Shown here: in pieces, positions 50,310-54,667 of the stretch
Layout: each line of letters starts with the position of its first letter
Numbering within the stretch: the first letter of the stretch is position 1
Assembly (NCBI RefSeq): GCF_029017505.1
Contig: NZ_JAQGEI010000038.1
Coordinates: 1 to 54,667, forward strand
Reading direction: 5' to 3'
DNA: 54,667 nucleotides
Source: Sedimenticola hydrogenitrophicus
Lineage (GTDB): Bacteria > Pseudomonadota > Gammaproteobacteria > Chromatiales > Chromatiaceae
The notes under the pieces: model-generated
Database searches by the model: none
What the model was told of the DNA's origin: nothing
What the model saw: the letters and a program-made list of their open reading frames with translations, nothing else
Made by a program: the position numbers and the translations under genes

Positions 50310-51503
50310 ATGAACTCAAAAACACAGGCAAGAGCCCCATTCAAATGGGAAGATCCCTTACTCCTGGATCAGCAGCTGAGCGAGGAGGAGCGGATGGTGC
50401 GGGACACCGCCTACAAGTACTGTCAGGAACAGCTGATGCCGCGGGTGCTTGAGGCCAACCGCCACGAACATTTCGATCACGAGATCATGAACGAAATGGG
50501 TGAACTGGGCCTGCTGGGCTGCACCATCGACGGTTACGACTGCGCCGGGCTCAACTACGTCTCCTACGGCCTGATCGCCCGCGAAGTGGAGCGGGTCGAT
50601 TCGGGCTACCGCTCGGCCATGAGCGTGCAGTCGAGCCTGGTGATGCATCCGATCTATGCCTACGGCACCGAGGAGCAGCGCGAGAAATACCTGCCGAAAC
50701 TGGCCGCCGGCGAGCTGGTGGGCTGTTTCGGCCTGACCGAGCCGGATCACGGCTCCGATCCGGCGGGGATGAAGACCCGCGCCCGCACGGTGGATGGCGG
50801 CTACTCCCTCTCCGGTTCCAAGATGTGGATCACCAACTCGCCCATCGCCGATGTCTTCATCGTCTGGGGCAAGGACGACGAGGGTGTGATTCGCGGCTTT
50901 ATCCTGGAGAAGGGGATGAAGGGGCTCTCCGCCCCCAAGATCGAGGGCAAGTTCTCGCTGCGTGCCTCCATCACCGGCGAGATCGTGATGGACGAGGTGT
51001 TCGTCCCGGCGCAGAACCTGTTGCCCAACGTGAAGGGGCTTGCCGGCCCCTTCGGCTGCCTCAACCGCGCCCGTTACGGCATCGCCTGGGGCGTGCTGGG
51101 GGCGGCGGAAGATTGCTGGCATCGTGCCCGCACCTACACCCTGGACCGGAAACAGTTCGGCCGGCCGCTGGCGGCCAATCAGCTGATCCAGCTGAAACTG
51201 GCCAACATGCAGACCGAGATCACCCTGGGATTGCAAGGCTGCCTGCAGCTCGGACGCCTGTTCGATAGCGGCCAGGCGGCACCGGAAGCGATCTCGCTGA
51301 TGAAGCGCAACAACGCCGGCAAGGCGCTGGACATCGCCCGCATGGCCCGCGACATGCACGGCGGTAACGGTATCTCCGACGAGTTCCATGTGATCCGCCA
51401 TGCCATGAACCTGGAGGCGGTCAATACCTACGAAGGCACGCACGATGTGCATGCCCTGATCCTGGGCCGTGCCCAGACCGGAATCCAGGCGTTCGCGCCA
51501 TGA
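50310..51503 (+). CDS. gcdH: Glutaryl-CoA dehydrogenase (decarboxylating)
   Basis: 397-residue acyl-CoA dehydrogenase from ATG 50310. The flavin and substrate landmarks are [27 protein letters not shown] and the C-terminal [20 protein letters not shown], whose Glu is the catalytic base. In this context it turns glutaryl-CoA from the thiolase into crotonyl-CoA, the exit of the benzoyl-CoA pathway. The end of its transcript is set by a strong terminator at 51555. Confidence 0.94.
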   Translation: MNSKTQARAPFKWEDPLLLDQQLSEEERMVRDTAYKYCQEQLMPRVLEANRHEHFDHEIMNEMGELGLLGCTIDGYDCAGLNYVSYGLIAREVERVDSGYRSAMSVQSSLVMHPIYAYGTEEQREKYLPKLAAGELVGCFGLTEPDHGSDPAGMKTRARTVDGGYSLSGSKMWITNSPIADVFIVWGKDDEGVIRGFILEKGMKGLSAPKIEGKFSLRASITGEIVMDEVFVPAQNLLPNVKGLAGPFGCLNRARYGIAWGVLGAAEDCWHRARTYTLDRKQFGRPLAANQLIQLKLANMQTEITLGLQGCLQLGRLFDSGQAAPEAISLMKRNNAGKALDIARMARDMHGGNGISDEFHVIRHAMNLEAVNTYEGTHDVHALILGRAQTGIQAFAP

Positions 51504-51554
51504 GGCTACGCCAATCGCCGGTCATTTAATCGCGTATTTCCCTGCTCTCATTTT

Positions 51555-51580
51555 GGCCCCATTCCCCGGGGCCTTTTTTT
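51555..51580 (+). terminator. Rho-independent terminator after gcdH
   Basis: GGCCCC (51555-51560) pairs with GGGGCC (51568-51573) around a seven-base loop, followed by seven T residues. It is the clearest intrinsic terminator in the window and ends the plus-strand aromatic block. Confidence 0.85.
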
Positions 51581-51585
51581 GGGCC

Positions 51586-51727
51586 CTATCTCATTTTTAT
51601 ACTGGGTGGGACTTATCCCGATCATTGCAAAGATCGGCCTGTAGGAGGCCCGCCCCCGGGCCGAAATCGCGGCGGGGCGCTGCTCCTACGGGTGCAATAA
51701 TGGACTTCACCAGCGGTGCATTCCAGT
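51586..51727. repeat. 142-bp direct repeat, copy 1
   Basis: Matches 51818-51959 with about two base differences. It contains GATCATTGCAAAGATC and GCCCGCCCCCGGGC palindromes. Together with copy 2 and a GGGTGGGCACG...GTGCCCACCC palindrome between them, it fills 51586-52049; no gene is seen there. Confidence 0.85.
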
Positions 51728-51817
51728 CGCGTAGGGTGGGCACGTAGTCTGTGCCCACCTTTTTGCCCCGTGCCGTACCTTCCGCGTGGGCACAAAAAGC
51801 GTGCCCACCCTACCAAG

Positions 51818-51959
51818 CTATCCCATTTTTATACTGGGTGGGACTTATCCCGATCATTGCAAAGATCGGCCTGTAGGAGGCCCGCCCCCGGGCCGAAATC
51901 GCGGCGGGGCGCCGCTCCTACGGGTGCAATAATGGACTTCACCAGCGGTGCATTCCAGT
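51818..51959. repeat. 142-bp direct repeat, copy 2
   Basis: Second copy of 51586-51727, offset by 232 bases in the same orientation. Confidence 0.85.
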
Positions 51960-52049
51960 TCGTAGGTTGGGATGAGCTTGCCAACCCCAACAAGGTCTCA
52001 TTCATTATCGTGGGGTGGGCACGCCTTTTGCGCCCACACCGTCACCGGC

Positions 52050-52967
52050 TCAGGCCGAATCGATCATGATCTCGGTCGAGGGTCCCGACTCGATGCCCCA
52101 GAGAGCACCGATCTCGCTAATCGCCGCCTGAATCAGAGGTTCGTTTTTGCGTCGCTTCTGCACGGCGAAGCTGAGCGCAATGGAGGGGACCTCACCGGAC
52201 CAGCGGCAGCCCACCCCCTCCCGTTCCATCCGTTCGGCGTCGTCCCGGCGCAGCAGGGCGATCCCGGAACCGGCCCGGATCAGTTCCCGGACCGCGTCCT
52301 CGCTGTCCGCAAAGGCCACCTTGTTGGGTATACACGAATAATCGCCGAACATCTGATTGCGCAGGGCGTAGAAGGGGCAGCTTTGCGAGGTATAGATCCA
52401 GGGCAGGGCACACAATGCCTCGGGAGTTGCCTGTTCCACCTGCTCTCGCCAGGCGGCCGGCGCCACCACCTTGATCGGCACTTGGGCCAATTCCAGGATG
52501 GCCAGGTCGGCGCTCTTCGCCGGACCGAAGAAAAACCCGCCATCCAGATTGCCCTTGCGCACATCGGGGATGTTGGTGGCCGACATGCCCGCCAGGAAAT
52601 GCAGCTGCACCCTGGGATGTCTGTTCGCGAAGTTTTTCAACAGGGAGGCAATGCGCACAAACTCGAAATCGGTATGCACGCCGAGCCTGAGTTCGCCCAC
52701 CAACTCGTCTCGCAGCGACTGGGCCGCCGATTTCAGCTCGTCCGCCGAGACCAGGATGCTTGCCGCCTTCCGGTACAGCAGCTCGCCCGACGGGGTGAGC
52801 AGCATCCCCTTGGGGGTGCGCTGGAACAGCTCGACCCCCAACTCCTCTTCCAGCGCCTTGATATGGGCGCTGATGGCCGGCTGGCTGGTAAACAACTGCT
52901 CGGCCGCGCGCGTGAGATTGCCTTCATCGGCGACCTTCACGAAGGTCTTGAGCTGATAGAGTTCCAT
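52050..52967 (-). CDS. LysR-family transcriptional regulator
   Basis: 305 residues: winged helix-turn-helix at 1-60 (NLTRAAEQLFTSQPAISAHIKALEEELG) and a periplasmic-binding-like effector domain at about 90-295. It is transcribed away from the DUF1127 gene. Its effector is unknown; closeness to gcdH does not prove a link to aromatic metabolism, since a strong terminator and repeats lie between. Confidence 0.9.
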   Translation of the reverse strand: MELYQLKTFVKVADEGNLTRAAEQLFTSQPAISAHIKALEEELGVELFQRTPKGMLLTPSGELLYRKAASILVSADELKSAAQSLRDELVGELRLGVHTDFEFVRIASLLKNFANRHPRVQLHFLAGMSATNIPDVRKGNLDGGFFFGPAKSADLAILELAQVPIKVVAPAAWREQVEQATPEALCALPWIYTSQSCPFYALRNQMFGDYSCIPNKVAFADSEDAVRELIRAGSGIALLRRDDAERMEREGVGCRWSGEVPSIALSFAVQKRRKNEPLIQAAISEIGALWGIESGPSTEIMIDSA

Positions 52968-53049
52968 GGCTTCCTCGCAGGGATCTTGGTGAGGAGTAAT
53001 TAAAGCAGATATCGGGCGGGCGGTGTCATCACAATTCCCGAAGGGCGGT

Positions 53050-53069
53050 ATCCGATCATACGATTGGAT
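53050..53069. promoter_or_regulatory. Inverted repeat between lysR and DUF1127, candidate LysR site
   Basis: ATCCGATC and GATTGGAT flank four bases (53050-53057, 53062-53069) with one mismatch. It lies in the divergent gap where LysR proteins usually bind. Confidence 0.4.
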
Positions 53070-53124
53070 CGGCTATCGGCGGAGACGTAGCTTGATCGCC
53101 AGGCAATCGGGATAAGGAGCGATC

Positions 53125-53346
53125 ATGACGACGCAGACCAGGCATCTCAATCCAGTGATTTCGGTTACTCGCCCGATCGGGTTAAGGCGACGGGTGAGCA
53201 TCTTTTTTCAATGGCTGTACGCCGCCTATGAGCGACAACGCCAACGCCAGGCGTTGCTCAAGCTTGATGACCGCATGCTGAGTGATATCGGCGTCAGTCG
53301 GGCGGATGTGGAGCGTGAGGGCAGCAAACCATTCTGGAAGGAGTAA
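53125..53346 (+). CDS. DUF1127 (YjiS-like) small protein
   Basis: 73 residues. The C-terminal half has the DUF1127 pattern, an Arg-rich helix (YERQRQRQAL) followed by LDDRMLSDIGVSRADVERE. Start ATG 53125 with AAGGAG eight bases upstream. Members are small basic proteins, some involved in RNA or phosphate metabolism. Divergent from lysR and a possible target of it. Confidence 0.85.
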   Translation: MTTQTRHLNPVISVTRPIGLRRRVSIFFQWLYAAYERQRQRQALLKLDDRMLSDIGVSRADVEREGSKPFWKE

Positions 53347-53468
53347 GCTTAGGGATTGAGGCGCCAGTATCGCAGGGTGGACACGCTTTTTGTGCCCACG
53401 CTGTGACTGGCTGATTCTCGGGGAGAGCCCGGAAAAATGGCAGTTTCCCGGTTTTTCCCATAGCTGGG

Positions 53469-53990
53469 TTGGGCTGCATGGGAGAAGGTCGTTTGACCGA
53501 ATCGAATCCCCTACAGGTTCTGCTGGATACGCTGCCCCAGGTAGGTCGCGTGGAGTGGATCGGGATCAGGCCGGCGCGCGGTGCGCCGATGATCACGCTG
53601 GAGGCCGTTACGATCGATCTTGATCACGGGCTTGAGGGTGATCGTTTCAGCGGAAGCGCGGGAAGCCCCAGGCAAGTGACATTGATGCAGCAGGAACATC
53701 TGGATGTTATCGCCGCCTGCCTCCACCGGGAACCCATCCCGCCCGCGCTGTTACGGCGCAATATCGTGGTTTCCGGCATCAACCTGCTGGCGCTGAAAGG
53801 CAAGTCCTTTCATATCGGCGAGGCAATCCTGGAATTTAGCGGTCTCTGTCACCCCTGCAGCAAAATGGAACGCCTGCTCGGTGCCGGTGGGTATAACGCC
53901 ATGCGCGGCCATGGTGGCATTACCGCACGGGTGTGCCGGGCGGGCCTGGTTCGCCTCGATGATTTGGTGCGTATCCAGGCACTGGGATAG
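53469..53990 (+). CDS. MOSC-domain protein
   Basis: 173 residues covering one MOSC domain: DHGLEGDRFSG, a RRNIVVSG strand, and the conserved cysteine in GLCHPCSKME (about 127-136). MOSC proteins handle molybdenum-cofactor sulfur or reduce N-hydroxylated compounds. Several ATG/TTG starts are possible near 53469-53493; the choice is uncertain. No moco genes adjoin. Confidence 0.82.
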   Translation: MGCMGEGRLTESNPLQVLLDTLPQVGRVEWIGIRPARGAPMITLEAVTIDLDHGLEGDRFSGSAGSPRQVTLMQQEHLDVIAACLHREPIPPALLRRNIVVSGINLLALKGKSFHIGEAILEFSGLCHPCSKMERLLGAGGYNAMRGHGGITARVCRAGLVRLDDLVRIQALG

Positions 53991-54029
53991 CGTCATCGGG
54001 TCGACGCGCCTTTTGTGTTTACGTGGCAT

Positions 54030-54440
54030 CTAGCGTGACGGCCTCCGCTCCACCTCCTCCATCCTGCTGGCCGGAACAAGTCGATTAATCAACTCCGCGA
54101 CAATAAGACCACAAATCACACCTGTGGTATTGGCCGCCAGATCCAGCCACTCCCCATACCGGTTCACATAGGGTTGCAACAGTTCGATTACCCCGCTGTA
54201 GGCAATAAACAACAGGCCGAGCACTATCCACCGGTCCGGCTTGCGCAACGCCACGGGAAACATGAGCGCCGCGTAGGCGATCAGGTGGTGGGTTTTGTCC
54301 GTTCCCGGAATCGGGGGTAGATTTTTCAGCGGCCAGAGGGACAGGGCCGTTATGGCGGCCAGGGTGAAGAGGGTAAGGAAAATCCAGTTGGTTTTTATCA
54401 GGGTCAGCATTTTGGTCGGGTTATGATGTATGTGCGGCAT
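54030..54440 (-). CDS. VanZ-like membrane protein
   Basis: 136 residues with four predicted helices (about 18-36, 50-66, 72-88, 103-125), a DKTHHLIAYAALMFP segment and a GEWLDLAANTTGV segment typical of VanZ-like proteins. A second start at 54410 is possible. Function unknown. Confidence 0.78.
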   Translation of the reverse strand: MPHIHHNPTKMLTLIKTNWIFLTLFTLAAITALSLWPLKNLPPIPGTDKTHHLIAYAALMFPVALRKPDRWIVLGLLFIAYSGVIELLQPYVNRYGEWLDLAANTTGVICGLIVAELINRLVPASRMEEVERRPSR

Positions 54441-54458
54441 GATTTTAGGGTTCGTTCC

Positions 54459-54667
54459 TCACCCCAATCTACGGGTTTCAGGTATATATGCCACAATGTC
54501 TTTCACTATCAGACGGCTTACGTCAGTCCGCTGGCTTGCATGCTCAAATGTTATTGCGCATACGCCTCCCTTGGCGTCGACATCAAGAATGGTGTTTTCA
54601 TCCAGGTCTCTCGATTCCGCGATGTTGTTGTCACGGAACTCTATATACAGGGTGTCGGTATCTTCAA
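54459..54667 (-). CDS. DUF2283 protein, N-terminus cut by window edge
   Basis: 69 codons visible, with the 5' end beyond the window. The reading frame (DTDTLYIEFRDNNIAESRDLD..., then DVDAKGGVCAITFEHAS) matches the DUF2283 pattern of an alternating D-x-LYI-F start and a D-x-x-G-x-V-x-x-I-x-x-x-x-A-S end. It ends at a TGA read from 54461 to 54459. Function unknown; small proteins of this family are often near toxin-antitoxin loci. Confidence 0.7.
   Translation of the reverse strand, partial: EDTDTLYIEFRDNNIAESRDLDENTILDVDAKGGVCAITFEHASQRTDVSRLIVKDIVAYIPETRRLG

Noticed and set aside
51586-51959. CRISPR array
   Set aside because: Only two long copies with one 90-base gap; no short regular repeats or cas genes anywhere in the window.

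Overview
The window comes from a GC-rich, facultatively anaerobic proteobacterium, most likely a gammaproteobacterium of the Sedimenticola or Chromatiales kind. That placement is an inference from gene content: an aerobic aa3-type cytochrome oxidase operon with SURF1, CtaG and DUF2244, an Azotobacter/Pseudomonas-type ferredoxin-NADP reductase, and a complete Thauera-type (class I, ATP-dependent) benzoyl-CoA pathway. No rRNA, tRNA, CRISPR array or phage was seen.

Layout. (1) 0.46-6.1 kb, plus strand: coxB-coxA-small membrane protein-ctaG-coxC-SURF1-DUF2244, then fpr. (2) 7.1-14.4 kb: housekeeping and accessory genes (glycine-zipper lipoprotein-like protein, unknown protein, patatin, DUF900 hydrolase, a non-flagellar MotA/MotB-like pair, an MFS transporter). 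(3) 14.5-16.8 kb: a 5'-truncated IS1380-family transposase and a HepT/MntA toxin-antitoxin pair. (4) 17.0-36.0 kb, all on the minus strand: a phenylacetate-to-benzoyl-CoA block. In order of transcription it is a hot-dog thioesterase, padBCD (phenylacetyl-CoA:acceptor oxidoreductase), padEFGHI (phenylglyoxylate dehydrogenase), phenylacetate-CoA ligase, a 68-residue four-cysteine protein, an aldehyde ferredoxin oxidoreductase fused to a MoaD-like tail, a BzdR/BoxR-type regulator, a thiolase, and a CoA-ligase-like protein. (5) 36.7-51.5 kb: two divergent operons from one promoter region at 39.86-40.07 kb. korA-korB-ferritin-like runs left. had-oah-dch-bcrCBAD-fdx runs right and is followed by a tandem GNAT acetyltransferase, a short-chain dehydrogenase and glutaryl-CoA dehydrogenase. 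(6) 51.5-54.7 kb: direct repeats, a LysR regulator, DUF1127, MOSC and VanZ-like proteins, and a DUF2283 protein cut by the window edge.

How it works together (family knowledge plus inference). AOR oxidises an aryl aldehyde such as phenylacetaldehyde. PaaK makes phenylacetyl-CoA, PadBCD oxidises it to phenylglyoxylate, and PadEFGHI makes benzoyl-CoA. BcrCBAD reduces the ring with electrons from ferredoxin, which KorAB re-reduces. Dch, Oah and Had lead to 3-hydroxypimelyl-CoA. The SDR and thiolase are candidates for the following oxidation and cleavage, and GcdH turns glutaryl-CoA into crotonyl-CoA.

The most notable features are the AOR-MoaD fusion with a free Gly-Gly end, next to a four-Cys miniprotein and without the usual AOR partner subunits; the divergent kor/had promoter with three GTGAAAT boxes; the many palindromic MITE-like elements placed at operon boundaries; and four uncharacterised genes inside the pathway operons (thioesterase, ferritin-like, tandem GNAT, truncated CoA-ligase-like).
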